This document shows, piece after piece, positions 24,083-34,050 of a stretch of 64,000 nt of DNA. The stretch comes from Sulfuracidifex metallicus DSM 6482 = JCM 9184 (GTDB lineage Archaea > Thermoproteota > Thermoprotei_A > Sulfolobales > Sulfolobaceae), in NCBI GenBank assembly GCA_032834875.1, contig CP135238.1, forward strand, positions 874,011-938,010, in the 5' to 3' direction. The notes beneath the pieces are model-generated. The model was not told the DNA's origin, did no database searches, and saw nothing but the letters and a program-made list of their open reading frames with translations. Numbering within the stretch: position 1 is the first letter of the stretch; each line of letters begins with the position of its first letter. The position numbers were made by a program, and so were the translations under genes.

Positions 24083-25250
24083 GTTTTTATCGTTCGCAAT
24101 GAAGTCAGTGAAGGAGAGAAGGACCAGGGCTATCCTAACCATCTTGGGAATAGCCGTCGGTCCTGCCGCAATAGTTGCAATTAACTCCATGGTAGAGGGC
24201 TATTCAAATACGATTCTCTCTGAGATATCGGGTTTCCTCTCCCCTTATGATATAGTGCTAACACCATCAGGTGTCGGACCTTCCCTTACCCAGTATGTTG
24301 TAGATCAGCTTGATGCGATTCCGGGCGTTAAAATGTCCATACCTTTCTATACTATCCCAGCTTTAGCTAACACGCCTCAAGGTGAGATCGGGGTCTCCAT
24401 TTTCTCAGTTAACCTCAATCAGCTTAAGGTTGCTGCACCAGCACTTTCTCTCATGAGTGGGAAGTATCCTCCATGTGTGGATTATGAAGCTATAGCAGGA
24501 TATGATTTATCCTCGGATTATGGTTTCTCTTCTGGCGAACCAGTACAAGTAACATTATTCTACCACGGAATAAACGGTTCAAGATCATTCTTGATAACTG
24601 GTATCCTTAACGAATTCGGAAGCTTTCTCGGGGTTAACGTGGACAAATCAATAATAGTTCCGCTCTCCTTTGGAGAGCAGTTTTCATCGTCCTACAGCGG
24701 GGTTATAGTGGTAGCATCTTCCACTTCACAAGTTAACTCCATAGTTAATTCAATAAAACAAGAGTACGGTTCCTCATTTAATGTAGTAGTTGCACAAGAG
24801 TTCATTAATTTAATAGGAAAAACTTTAGTATCTCTGAATTCCCTTCTAATCTCGGCTGGAGCAACGTCTTTTGTGGTCTCCTTCATGGGGGTTACCACGA
24901 CAATGTTCACTTCCGTGGTTGAGAGAACTAGAGAAATAGGCTTGCTGAGGGCTTTGGGGTTTACCAGACATGACGTTTTAGTGATGTTTCTTGCAGAGGC
25001 ACTTCTCATGGGCTTCATTGGAGGTATCATAGGAATAGGAGCGGGAATGCTAATGGCGTTCCTTCTTACCTCTGAACACTTTGGACTTGGCTTCTCGTTC
25101 CTGAAAGGACTACAAGTTACCCCGGTTTACTCGCCAATATTCTTGGCTGAAGCTATAGGAATAGCTGTGACCCTAAGCATTCTTGCAGCCATGGCACCTT
25201 CATATAGGGCGTCGAAGCAGGAACCCTCCACCGCACTAAGACATGACTAG
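24069..25250 (+). CDS. ABC transporter permease, MacB/FtsX family
   Basis: A 393-residue permease: N-terminal membrane helix (RTRAILTILGIAVGPAAIVAI), an external MacB-PCD-like domain of about 220 residues, then three C-terminal helices containing REIGLLRALGFTRHDVLVMFLAEALLMG, the diagnostic FtsX motif. It ends with PSYRASKQEPSTALR, the usual cytosolic tail. It overlaps the surface protein gene by 14 bases. Mechanotransmission or export of a lipid-like or peptide substrate is the family role; the substrate is unknown. Confidence 0.92.
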   Translation: MRVSKFLSFAMKSVKERRTRAILTILGIAVGPAAIVAINSMVEGYSNTILSEISGFLSPYDIVLTPSGVGPSLTQYVVDQLDAIPGVKMSIPFYTIPALANTPQGEIGVSIFSVNLNQLKVAAPALSLMSGKYPPCVDYEAIAGYDLSSDYGFSSGEPVQVTLFYHGINGSRSFLITGILNEFGSFLGVNVDKSIIVPLSFGEQFSSSYSGVIVVASSTSQVNSIVNSIKQEYGSSFNVVVAQEFINLIGKTLVSLNSLLISAGATSFVVSFMGVTTTMFTSVVERTREIGLLRALGFTRHDVLVMFLAEALLMGFIGGIIGIGAGMLMAFLLTSEHFGLGFSFLKGLQVTPVYSPIFLAEAIGIAVTLSILAAMAPSYRASKQEPSTALRHD

Positions 25251-25357
25251 TTTTTATCCTTCTTCATGCTCCTCTCGTTATGTCTCCCTTCTGTTGATTT
25301 CTTTCCAGAACCTTTAATTACGCGTTTTATTTCGTTTTAATAATTTTTGAAAGAAAG

Positions 25358-25366
25358 AATTATAAG
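25358..25366 (+). promoter_or_regulatory. TATA box of the diiron protein gene
   Basis: AATTATAAG, 22-30 bases before ATG 25388, with no ribosome site between: a typical leaderless arrangement. Confidence 0.5.
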
Positions 25367-25387
25367 TTTTAACTGAAGATTCTCTTT

Positions 25388-26020
25388 ATGGACAGAAATT
25401 GGTACGATTTACCTAATGAGGTAAGGTTCGGTATAAGATATCTCTCAGCCCATTTTTATCCAAAGAGATATATGGAAAGATGGTCCGTTCTTAAACCCCT
25501 TAGTGTGAAATTAGCAGATCAAGTTAAGGAGTACTCGCCTCAACAAGTGCAGGAGGAGCTTGATCATTTTCAATTCTTCGATTTATACTTCAGGGAGGAG
25601 CCACTCAGTCAAATAGAGTTACCTTCTTCTTATATAAAGTTCTTCGACGATCTAGTAGAGGACTTTCAAAGCGGCGAATTGGAGAGGATAGTGACTCGCT
25701 TTCACCTTGTCACTGAAGGGATTCTTGCAACTACCGGTCTAGACGTTTTAAGGAGAGCTGGGGAAAAGTATTCTTTACCTCAATTCGTTACAGGGATAAG
25801 ACATATCATAGAGGACGAAGCAAGACACATAAATTTCGGCATGTCTCTTGTAACCTCCAAGGAGTACGCAGTGAAGAGAATTGAGGAACTTTACCCGCAG
25901 GCGAAAAGGATAGTTGAGGATGGGAAAGAGAAATTAGATCATTTAGTTCCATTCCAAGAAATATTGGAAGAAATGGAGGAATTGAAAAGGGGTAGAATCT
26001 ACAGATTGTCAAAGTTATGA
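25388..26020 (+). CDS. ferritin-like diiron-carboxylate protein
   Basis: A 210-residue helical protein. Two ExxH motifs are visible, E57-x2-H60 (EELDHF) and E144-x2-H147 (DEARHINFG), with an intervening glutamate E110 (VTEG). This is the ligand pattern of the ribonucleotide-reductase R2/ferritin-like superfamily. The spacing resembles R2-like oxidases more than rubrerythrin. It could be an oxygenase, oxidase or iron-dependent redox protein; no partner gene is adjacent. It is transcribed alone from a clear TATA box. Confidence 0.7.
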   Translation: MDRNWYDLPNEVRFGIRYLSAHFYPKRYMERWSVLKPLSVKLADQVKEYSPQQVQEELDHFQFFDLYFREEPLSQIELPSSYIKFFDDLVEDFQSGELERIVTRFHLVTEGILATTGLDVLRRAGEKYSLPQFVTGIRHIIEDEARHINFGMSLVTSKEYAVKRIEELYPQAKRIVEDGKEKLDHLVPFQEILEEMEELKRGRIYRLSKL

Positions 26021-26130
26021 AAATAACACATATGCATGTAGTTATTTTCCACGTTTTTCAATTTAAAGAGAAATAGGATATTATAATCTCTTATGAAATC
26101 TAAATACAGTGTGAAACTCTAGTAAGGAAC

Positions 26131-26688
26131 TCAACTCCTTTCGATAGTTTTTCTTGAAACTACTTCCTGAACTTCAGACAAGCTGGACTTTATCATGTCG
26201 TTGAGGATGTCCGCGAACCTTGCGGGTCCTTTGACAACCTTCGGTACTAACCATGGCATTGCCTTACCAAGTATTCCTACCTTAGCTTCCATTCTATTTA
26301 TTATGGTTACGTAAGTTACGTCTCCTCTACCAAGGAGTCTAAATGAGACTTTGTATGTCGCAGGATTTCCGTTGATCTTCATTTCGTAGGTTAGAAGTTG
26401 TCCATCGAATATAGGACCCTTGATCCTTCCGAAGCTTATTCTATCTCCCGCATCGTTTCTTACGAAAACGCTTTTGGAGACGTCTTCTTTTTCTTTCTTT
26501 ACAATAGAAATTTTCCCGCTTGCAGTGAAGAGCAAGTTAGGGTTAGTTATAACTTTCGACACGTAGTCCCTATTCATTTCTAGTTCCACTCGATCAGAGA
26601 AGGTTAGAAAGTGGAGGTCGTTGGACTTAACGTGACGGAAGAATTCTTCCTTCTTATTGAAATCTGTATCACAACATCTATATGCCAT
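26131..26688 (-). CDS. SRPBCC/START-like protein (possible DUF3211-type)
   Basis: A 185-residue soluble protein with the order helix, strands, long C-terminal helix expected of the helix-grip SRPBCC fold: an initial EEFFRHVKSND helix, then VELEMNRDYV, VSFRLLGRGDVTYVTIINRMEA, and a final helix ADILNDMIKSSLSEVQEVV. Similar proteins of this size are common in Sulfolobales (DUF3211), but the match is by fold pattern only. It would bind a hydrophobic ligand. There is a double cysteine near the N-terminus (YRCCDTD). It converges with the diiron gene. Confidence 0.55.
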   Translation of the reverse strand: MAYRCCDTDFNKKEEFFRHVKSNDLHFLTFSDRVELEMNRDYVSKVITNPNLLFTASGKISIVKKEKEDVSKSVFVRNDAGDRISFGRIKGPIFDGQLLTYEMKINGNPATYKVSFRLLGRGDVTYVTIINRMEAKVGILGKAMPWLVPKVVKGPARFADILNDMIKSSLSEVQEVVSRKTIERS

Positions 26689-26854
26689 GAATCATAACTA
26701 TCTATATTACTATTATACAGTATTTCTTAGATAGGTTTAAATAGAACTATATATAAAGTAGATAAATTTCTAAGATAATAGAGAAAGTTGACAAAATATT
26801 GTTAAGGGTATCATTTAAAAATATGGGAGAGAAAGACGAGGTAAACATTTGAAA

Positions 26855-27080
26855 TTAAAAATTGATATGTAATCCCTTGAAAGCCGTACCTCCGTGCCAT
26901 ATGATCTTCCATGCTAATGAAACTATGGCGAAAATTAAACCTTCCAGTTCAGAATGAAGGAATAGAATAGCTGGAGTTAAATTAGGTAAAATAGAAACCA
27001 TCTCTACTAAAGTACTGCAAAGCGAAAACTATCAAGGCTATGATAGCTGATAACTCAACCTCGTTTTTCATTCTTTTCAT
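26855..27080 (-). pseudogene. possible small membrane protein broken by a frameshift
   Basis: On the minus strand a frame starts at ATG 27080 (MKRMKNEVELSAIIALIVF) and stops after 32 codons at 26982. A second frame, starting with ATG 27001 and ending at 26855, continues with hydrophobic codons (VSILPNLTPAILFLHSELEG, then a second hydrophobic helix). Joined by one frameshift they give a two-helix protein of about 72 residues. No family is recognised. It may also be two accidental frames. Confidence 0.3.
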
Positions 27081-27592
27081 GGCTAGATTAAAAAGATCAG
27101 TACTGTAATCAAGTTGTACCTATGGAAAAGGACGGCTTAGATCCAGTCTATTCCTAAAAGATATTATTAAGGATGTAAATACTCTCTTTCACTCTCTAAG
27201 GAGAATCGCCAGAAGAGGAATCAAGAAAAGCACGGCTTGAAACACTCGGAAGTAGAGCGTGAGATTTAACACTTTATTTTCTGGAGATTTAATTTTGCAT
27301 TCCGTCGTCCTTTATCTTTTGTGAGAAGTCATCAATTAAGGTACTTTATCTTTCTCATTTGGGTTTTTGGATAATTGTTCTTACTGTCTCTTTAAATTTC
27401 GAAGATCATTTTTCACTTTTATCTCTATTTTTAGTCGATATTCACTAAGTTATCAAGGAGTATTCAACGCTAGGAAAGTTTTGCTTTTTAGTCTCCTTTC
27501 TTGTCATAAATATTATATTTCAAGATACAATATTTAATATTTTTAGTTATAACACTATAATCCTTTTATTTTAGTAAAAGATAAGACTAAGC
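27081..27592. other. non-coding region before the amidotransferase gene
   Basis: About 510 bases with stops in all frames and no recognised repeat. T-rich stretches with TATTTTTAG at the right end probably contain the promoter of the next gene. Confidence 0.35.
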
Positions 27593-28213
27593 ATGAAAAT
27601 CTTGGCAATTTATCATAATCCAGTAGAAAGATTAGGTAACTTGAAGATCAATGCGGAGGAGAAATTCGCTAATGAAATAGAAGGTAATGAGAACTTCGAT
27701 ATGCTATTTCTAATGGGAGGGCCAATGGGTGTATATGAGGCGAATAAATATCCGTTCATAAAAAGGGAGATAGAATTAGTAAGAAGAGGGTATAAGGAAG
27801 GAAAGAAAATTTTTGGTATATGTTTAGGTTCTCAGATAATTGCAGAGGCCTTAGGAGGAAAGGTAATTAAAGGTCCTTTCGGTCAGGAGGTAGGAGTTCA
27901 AGAAGTTAAATTAGTTGATGAATTTATGGAGCTTTTTAAATCTGATAAGATACCTGTTTTTCAATTGCACGGAGATACTTTTTCACTACCGAGTAATGCT
28001 AAACTGCTAGCCTATAGCGAAAAATACTTTCAAGCTTTCAGAGTAGGTAAAGCTATTGGACTTCAATTTCATATAGAAGTCGATTCACAGATGGTAAAGG
28101 AATGGGTTAACACTTATAATTTGAGCCCTTCTTTAATCAATGAAGTCAAATATATAGAGAATAAACTACAAGACTATTCTTTAAAATTAATAGAATATGT
28201 TATGCATATATGA
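27593..28213 (+). CDS. class I glutamine amidotransferase (GATase1)
   Basis: A 206-residue stand-alone GATase1 domain. The nucleophile elbow is GICLGSQIIAEALGG, the catalytic His and Glu lie in LQFHIEV, and FLMGGPMGVYEAN precedes the elbow. The layout is that of the GuaA-like amidotransferases often annotated as GMP synthase glutamine-hydrolysing domain, but without the ATP-pyrophosphatase part. It could be a gamma-glutamyl hydrolase or an amide-donor subunit. The gene is more AT-rich than its neighbours and stands between two non-coding stretches, which may mean a recent arrival. Confidence 0.85.
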   Translation: MKILAIYHNPVERLGNLKINAEEKFANEIEGNENFDMLFLMGGPMGVYEANKYPFIKREIELVRRGYKEGKKIFGICLGSQIIAEALGGKVIKGPFGQEVGVQEVKLVDEFMELFKSDKIPVFQLHGDTFSLPSNAKLLAYSEKYFQAFRVGKAIGLQFHIEVDSQMVKEWVNTYNLSPSLINEVKYIENKLQDYSLKLIEYVMHI

Positions 28214-28888
28214 GTTAATTCGCCTCTAGGTTAGAAATTATTTTTTCCTATAAATATTTTATAAGAAATTTTTTGCCTAATCTTTTTCATTTTAGATTAG
28301 CCCAGGATTAAGTTAGTAGGATTTAGGAAGCCTTACCTTATAGGCTTATAGGTTACATAAAGATTATAAGTAAAGTTCTAATTGGGGAGGGAACGTTATA
28401 GTAGACGTAAACTACCCCTGCCCTTGCTGACGTTTTATCTGAGTTAGAAAGATGGGCATGAGCTAAGTCTTATCAACCAGACACGAGACATAATACGTTA
28501 GTGTTCATCATAAGGCCTGTGCAAACTCTTGTCTTACTTCACCAAGTTCTTAGACCTAGGTCTGGGGCTAAGTAGCAGATATCTCCGCATCCCTTTTCGC
28601 GACTTCAACTTACTCTTTAGAGTGGAACTAATCGGGAAGGAGATAAAATAGAGATACCACATCCATAACTGGAAGTTGATATTTGATGGACAACATAGTA
28701 AATTCTAAGGAATGAAGGCAGAAAGGATATTCTCTAGAAAAAATCTTTCACCTTAAGAGGAATCGTTAAGCATTAAGTTAAAAGAGATAAAAAAGGAAGG
28801 AAGCGTAATACCATGAGGATAATAGTTAAATAACCTTAATATGTAAAAAGAAGGAAGAAGATCTAATTCTTTATCAGTTATGGAGGTT
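28214..28888. other. eroded intergenic region
   Basis: About 670 bases without an intact frame. Local base composition near 28380-28650 is closer to coding DNA than the AT-rich flanks, and short open stretches occur in different frames, so a decayed gene or insertion element is likely. I cannot identify it. Confidence 0.35.
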
Positions 28889-30673
28889 CTATAAGATCTT
28901 CTTCAACTTAAACGCGACCACAATTACTGGTAATAACAGTAGGACGGAGATTATGTAAAGCTGGAAAGAATATTCATATCCTTTAGTGATTGAAACTGTA
29001 AGTAGAGTATAAGGTCTATAAACCAAGACCTTATTGGGTTCAGCACTCACCAGCATTCCTTTGAACATCCCTATCAATCCGTATGGTTTAAGCGGTAGCG
29101 AAATGTTTTCATTATCATTAAGATTGATTATCTGGTACCATCCGTTCTTATAGACTTCCACCGAATTTCCTAAGCCTGAAAGATATATTTGCATATCAGT
29201 GCTGTTATTATATGGAGATATGAATTGAACTGATCCTGGTATAATAGTAGCGTTTTTAAAGCTTGTGACTGTAATGTTAAAGCCATGGAATCTAATTACA
29301 TTGTATATTCCATCTTTATATTGTATTAAATAATTAAAATCTAACTTGGCTATGTTATTGAAAAAGAACGAGGCAGATTGGTTACCTTTCAGCACTGTGA
29401 CATTATATATGAATTGAAATATTTTGTAAGTAGATTTTTCGAATGTAGTAGACGCGTTACGTGTAAAAAAGACATTAGTTTCATTAGTTTTAAAGATTCC
29501 ATCAACTCCTTCAAAAATATAGATGTAACCATTATTTATGTAAACTTTGGGGAAAACCAGTCCAGGTATAGTTGATCCCGATAAATACGAATATTCAGTA
29601 AGAGGTTGATTTAAAGGGATAGGTGGAATAGTAATATGTGGAAAACTTAAAAGAAATAATTTAACTTTTGTATTAGCAATTACCTGAAAGTTAAAGTTAT
29701 AAAAAGTTGCATTAAACATTTCATAATTATCGGGATAGTTCTGCTCATATGTCTGATTTAAAGGAAGATAACATGATATTCCTCCGTTAAACAGAATAAT
29801 GTTAGAAGATTGTGGAAAAGCATGTGCTAATACAGTTCCATTCTTTATATCTATTACATAATAAATTATATTTTTATTTTCTTCATATCCTCTTAAAATC
29901 AAATAATTTCCATGGAAGCTAGATAAAATATAAGAGCTTATTATGTTAAAATAAGAGTAATTGAATTGATTAGTGTCCAAGATGTCCAAGAAGGGGTTAT
30001 CAAATTGTAAGTAGATAGGTTTATCTATAATTATATGAACTATACTATTGTTAATTAAATTAATTAAATTAAAAGTTATATTTACCTTATAAATACATTC
30101 ATTTATTGAGAAATTTTTAATTACACTTTCTAGAGTCGCATTAACAAAAAATGAAACTATGTTTTTCCCTTCAACATACTCCTGTGGATCAACGGGTACA
30201 ACTCTCACGATTTTTAACGAAGGGCTAATAACGTAAACTTTTCCGTTAATGAATGAGCCATTGTATAAATCTAAATTGTATAAATATACAAAGACATAAC
30301 CATCATGAGACGAAAAAGACACCTTCGATTCATTATTGCCAATAATAGTTATGTTTTTCCCGCTGGAAGATAATAAAATTACAGTAAGATTTGAAGGAGG
30401 TGGAGGAAAAGAAAGAAAACAAATGATATTATGACACATATAAAAACTATTTTTTTCAATTATAGCGGATATATTATGGTTCACTTGAATGCAACTAACG
30501 GTGAAATTATCATTACTAACGGTTAAATTATCATTTTGAAATGGTTGATTGGATCCAGAATTCTGTGTTGAACTCTGTGTTGAACTCTGCTCTACCGAAC
30601 CTTGTGCTAACGTCGCTAAAGGTATCATCAACAAGACCAAGCAAAACAAAGAGAGAACATCTTTCCCTGTCAT
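28889..30673 (-). CDS. surface protein of an ABC system, single C-terminal anchor
   Basis: A 594-residue exported protein: signal peptide (LSLFCLVLLMIPLATLAQG), a Ser/Gln/Asn-rich linker, a long exterior part with many NxS/T sites and beta-rich segments, and one C-terminal membrane helix (YIISVLLLLPVIVVAF) ending KLKKIL. No catalytic motif is seen. The DNA is clearly more AT-rich than the ATPase and permease genes upstream. The stop of the permease gene overlaps its start by four bases, so it is the third gene of the operon 32512-28889 and presumably the external partner of that transporter. Confidence 0.7.
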   Translation of the reverse strand: MTGKDVLSLFCLVLLMIPLATLAQGSVEQSSTQSSTQNSGSNQPFQNDNLTVSNDNFTVSCIQVNHNISAIIEKNSFYMCHNIICFLSFPPPPSNLTVILLSSSGKNITIIGNNESKVSFSSHDGYVFVYLYNLDLYNGSFINGKVYVISPSLKIVRVVPVDPQEYVEGKNIVSFFVNATLESVIKNFSINECIYKVNITFNLINLINNSIVHIIIDKPIYLQFDNPFLDILDTNQFNYSYFNIISSYILSSFHGNYLILRGYEENKNIIYYVIDIKNGTVLAHAFPQSSNIILFNGGISCYLPLNQTYEQNYPDNYEMFNATFYNFNFQVIANTKVKLFLLSFPHITIPPIPLNQPLTEYSYLSGSTIPGLVFPKVYINNGYIYIFEGVDGIFKTNETNVFFTRNASTTFEKSTYKIFQFIYNVTVLKGNQSASFFFNNIAKLDFNYLIQYKDGIYNVIRFHGFNITVTSFKNATIIPGSVQFISPYNNSTDMQIYLSGLGNSVEVYKNGWYQIINLNDNENISLPLKPYGLIGMFKGMLVSAEPNKVLVYRPYTLLTVSITKGYEYSFQLYIISVLLLLPVIVVAFKLKKIL

Positions 30674-31749
30674 GGAAATCTCCTTATTAGTCTTATCCAG
30701 CCTGCCAAGGTTAATGCCAAGGTTAAAAGAGAAATCTCCTCAATCCTATAGAAAGAGATATCCAAGAGGTAACCTCCTATTATCGTTGAGACGTAAAGCA
30801 TTTCTTTTGTTCCCATGAATGAAGATAGACCACATAGCGAGAGGGAGAAGGCTATGGTAGGAATGAGGAGGGAAATAGTGTAAACTAGGGGAATTCCATC
30901 CACCAAGTATAGGACAATTAACGATGGTAAGGTAATGGAGGTGGACATGATGAATGAGGATATTAACTTAGAAATGAACACGGGGTTAACACCAACTAGC
31001 CTCATAACTAGATCCATCTGTCTCCTTGTTAAGGGAGACAAGATGAAGTAAGACGCTATTGCGATCATTGCCATGTCAATTCCCAAGGTAGCTAATACTA
31101 CATTTATATTTTTTCCAATTAATATCGAAGCTCCATACTGAATAGGAACTCCTTTAACTGGTAACACATCCTGAGATGGAATCACTGAGAGGGAAGAATT
31201 TATTTCATGGTATACTCCATTCACCTTTACTTCGACTGGGGGCGAAGCCACCACAGTCTCCCCCTTCACCGTTATCATGGAAAAAGTGCCGTTGTTAAAG
31301 GAGGAGTAAGCATTAGAAGCCGAGCAAAATGTTGAATATTTTCCGCTAACGTGAATTAAGAACGTTTCATTCTCGGTTATGTGGAGAAATGAGGAAAGCA
31401 CGTCCTTCTTTTCAAGCGGTGTTATACTTATTTTAATCCCGTTGTCGCTTACGTTTGAGACCGGAATAGAAAGCTCGAAAACACCATTTGAGGAGTTTAC
31501 CACCTTGTAAAGTTCTCCAACAGAAAAATTAACTTGAATGGGAATACCTTCCCCATGAAAGTTAAAGGCGTAACCTGCCACTTCTATATATAAGGAGTTG
31601 TACTCAACTATTCCAACCACGTTATAGTAACCTGAGGGAATTTGGACAATCACCAAGGATAAGGATACAGCAATAAGCGCTAGGATGAGGAATGGATATG
31701 TCCTCCTCATTTCAAGCGTAAAAGCGGAGGAAAACCTCATCTTCTTCAA
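30670..31749 (-). CDS. ABC-type membrane protein with external domain
   Basis: A 359-residue protein: an N-terminal membrane helix (FLILALIAVSLSLVIVQI), an exterior beta-rich domain of about 180 residues, then about five C-terminal helices containing SPLTRRQMDLVMRLVGVNPVFISKLISS, which looks like the coupling region of ABC-2 or FtsX-like permeases. It overlaps the ATPase gene by 38 bases and the surface protein gene by 4. Export or surface-protein handling is inferred from the company. Confidence 0.68.
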   Translation of the reverse strand: MKKMRFSSAFTLEMRRTYPFLILALIAVSLSLVIVQIPSGYYNVVGIVEYNSLYIEVAGYAFNFHGEGIPIQVNFSVGELYKVVNSSNGVFELSIPVSNVSDNGIKISITPLEKKDVLSSFLHITENETFLIHVSGKYSTFCSASNAYSSFNNGTFSMITVKGETVVASPPVEVKVNGVYHEINSSLSVIPSQDVLPVKGVPIQYGASILIGKNINVVLATLGIDMAMIAIASYFILSPLTRRQMDLVMRLVGVNPVFISKLISSFIMSTSITLPSLIVLYLVDGIPLVYTISLLIPTIAFSLSLCGLSSFMGTKEMLYVSTIIGGYLLDISFYRIEEISLLTLALTLAGWIRLIRRFP

Positions 31750-32512
31750 CTTGAATCACTTCGTACTTTACACCTTCCATGTCTAGTGCATCCTCAACTT
31801 TTCTCTGGTCATTCCTTTCCCAAACCTCACCTATCTCACCTGCCATGGTAACATATAGGTCAGGAAAGCGTTTGACGATATTCTGGTTGGTCCTTATTAC
31901 TTTGTACTTGAGGCCGTCTTTCCCACCACTGTAAGTTATCCTTCCGTGGGAGAGAATCATTACTTTTTCGCATAGATTAGTAATCTTCGTGTTATAATGG
32001 GCTAATATTACCCCACCGTTAAATTTGGATATAAAACGGGAGAAGAAATCTACATTTTCCTGATCCATTTCGTCCACTAATAAAAAGGAAGGGTAGAAAG
32101 GAAGGGAAATAGCTAGGGACAACCTCTTCCTCTCTCCTAAGGTTAAATCCTTTACTCTCTTGTTTCTATCCAGCTCGACTTGGTCTAGGTAGGGCAAGGC
32201 ATCCACGTAGTTGGCTATGTCCTTCACCGTTAAAAGAGGATCAAACAACGGTACTTGGGGTATGTAGGCAACTGTTTTTCTCAGCTCTCCCTCGTCTGTT
32301 ATGACTTTCCCTTGGGTAGGTTTACATATTCCAGCCATAATGTTGAGGAGTACGGACTTCCCGGCGTTATGGATTCCCACTATTGCTAATCTCTCCTTTC
32401 CGAGAGTAAGGTTTATCCCTTCCAATACATTGCCTCCTCGAAACCTCTTAGAAACGTTTAATACCCGAAGCAACGTTCTATGTTTCTTAGAGTAGGAAAT
32501 AAGGATTTTCAT
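31712..32512 (-). CDS. ABC transporter ATP-binding protein, divergent
   Basis: About 266 residues. The Walker A is GIHNAGKS, where the usual GPNGAGKST is altered but the glycines and GKS remain. The signature is LTLGERKRLSLA in place of LSGGQ, Walker B is FLLVDEMDQE, and the switch His is in VILAHYN. All ATP-binding positions remain plausible, but every motif departs from the family norm. The start is ATG 32512 (MKILISYSKKHR); a TTG at 32563 would add 17 residues. A TATA-like box lies near 32575-32584. First gene of a three-gene minus-strand operon. Confidence 0.8.
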   Translation of the reverse strand: MKILISYSKKHRTLLRVLNVSKRFRGGNVLEGINLTLGKERLAIVGIHNAGKSVLLNIMAGICKPTQGKVITDEGELRKTVAYIPQVPLFDPLLTVKDIANYVDALPYLDQVELDRNKRVKDLTLGERKRLSLAISLPFYPSFLLVDEMDQENVDFFSRFISKFNGGVILAHYNTKITNLCEKVMILSHGRITYSGGKDGLKYKVIRTNQNIVKRFPDLYVTMAGEIGEVWERNDQRKVEDALDMEGVKYEVIQVEEDEVFLRFYA

Positions 32513-32563
32513 AACAACGATAAACGAACAGACGTCATATGTTCTTGGCGACTTCTTTACCAA

Positions 32564-33129
32564 TACTAGGACATTTTAAAAACGTTTCTTAATCCCTCTT
32601 CGCCTACGGTCTTAGACTACCCTTATTATCTTGTTATCATTTTAAAAATAAATAGTAGAGAAATTTCTGGTCATTTCCAATACTTAACTAGTAAATAAAA
32701 TAAATGGTATCCTCGTTTTTCTCATTTATCTCATTATTGCCGCAAAGATCCCGTCCACAAGGGCTGGTTCTTCACTCTCTTCTTGAAGAGTATAAATAGT
32801 CATCTCTAGCACATTTAAAATATTGTATATCTCTCTATAAGCTTAGTAATGAAGACATAGTCGCTCAATAATGAGGTCTTAATCTTCTTAATTTTAAACG
32901 TGAAGGTAGTTAAAGTAAAACAAGAAATTGGAAAAAGAGAAAGAATGTAAGTACCGAGAAGGTAGATACATCTTTTCTTATTTTATATTTATTTGCATAA
33001 AAACTTTTATTTCTTTTTATCATCATTATCATCGCGTATTTTCATTTCCCCTTAACTTCATACTTTCTCCGCATACTATCTTCCACTCTTCCCTGCTAGA
33101 TCTTTCTCCATCTCTTTTCCTCCGCCACT
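32564..33129. other. divergent intergenic region between two ABC operons
   Basis: About 570 bases, T-rich on the right. No coding frame of quality, RNA gene or clear repeat seen. It must hold the promoters of both operons. Confidence 0.4.
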
Positions 33130-33138
33130 TTGCCTAGA

Positions 33139-33150
33139 CGTCATATTTTT
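33139..33150 (+). promoter_or_regulatory. TATA box of the second ABC operon
   Basis: GTCATATTTTTA, 25-36 bases before ATG 33175, supports a leaderless start at 33175 rather than the upstream in-frame starts at 33130 and 33151. Confidence 0.5.
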
Positions 33151-33174
33151 ATGAGTTCAATCAATCTATACACG

Positions 33175-34050
33175 ATGTCAGTTGTTGAAGCCGAGGGCTT
33201 AACAAAGAGGTTCGGCGATTTTGAAGCCCTCCATGGAATCTCTTTCATCGTAAGTAGGGGTACAATAACAGCTGTTGTTGGTCCAAATGGTGCTGGGAAG
33301 TCAACCCTTCTCAAGATTATCTCCGGCTTGATCAATAAGACCTATGGTCACATCTCCGTTCTCGGGGAGGACCCATGGAAACCAATATCTCTTCCAAGGA
33401 GGCTCTCAATCATATTGGATAGACCTTTCCTACCGACCCTTATAACAGTGGAGGACGTGGTTAGGGAAGCTGCCTCCGAGTTTCGCGTTAACCTCAAGGA
33501 CGTTGTAAATCTCATGGACGAACTTAACCTCTCACTGTTCTTCAAGAACAAAGTAAAAGACCTCTCTACGGGGACTAAGCAAAAGCTTCAAATAGTCTTC
33601 TCTCTGCTGAAAAATCCTGAATTGATAGTCGCGGACGAACCTACAGCAAACCTCGACGTTGCATCTCGTTTTGAAGTTTACAACATTTTCATTAGGCTTA
33701 AGGAGAAGATGGGGGTTACAGTGTTGATCTCCTCTCATATTGCCTCAGAGGTCATATCAATCTCAACTCACGTCATGGGGATAAACAACGGTATCGTGAA
33801 ATACTCTGGCGAGGTTTCACGTCTCATAAGGAAGGACATGTTAGAGGAGTTCTACATTGTGGTCGACAACGTTGAGGTAGCAAGGGAGGCGTTGAAGGGC
33901 TACACAACTGAGGTAACAGGAAATCAAATCAAGGTGAGAGGTAACATGGTTGATGTAGTCTCTAGGATTAACGCCTCAGGGGCTAGGATCTTTTATCTCA
34001 GGAACTCCCTTCTGGATAAGAGCGTTCAAGGTGAATTAGGTTGGGAATGA
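33175..34050 (+). CDS. ABC transporter ATP-binding protein (ABC-2 exporter type)
   Basis: About 291 residues: Walker A GPNGAGKSTLLK, a CcmA/NatA-like Q-loop region ILDRPFLPTLITVEDVV, signature LSTGTKQKLQIVFSLL, Walker B LIVADEPTANLD, H-loop SSHIA, and a C-terminal extension of about 80 residues typical of multidrug/NatA-type exporters. It overlaps the next gene by four bases. It works with the two small membrane proteins that follow. Confidence 0.9.
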   Translation: MSVVEAEGLTKRFGDFEALHGISFIVSRGTITAVVGPNGAGKSTLLKIISGLINKTYGHISVLGEDPWKPISLPRRLSIILDRPFLPTLITVEDVVREAASEFRVNLKDVVNLMDELNLSLFFKNKVKDLSTGTKQKLQIVFSLLKNPELIVADEPTANLDVASRFEVYNIFIRLKEKMGVTVLISSHIASEVISISTHVMGINNGIVKYSGEVSRLIRKDMLEEFYIVVDNVEVAREALKGYTTEVTGNQIKVRGNMVDVVSRINASGARIFYLRNSLLDKSVQGELGWE

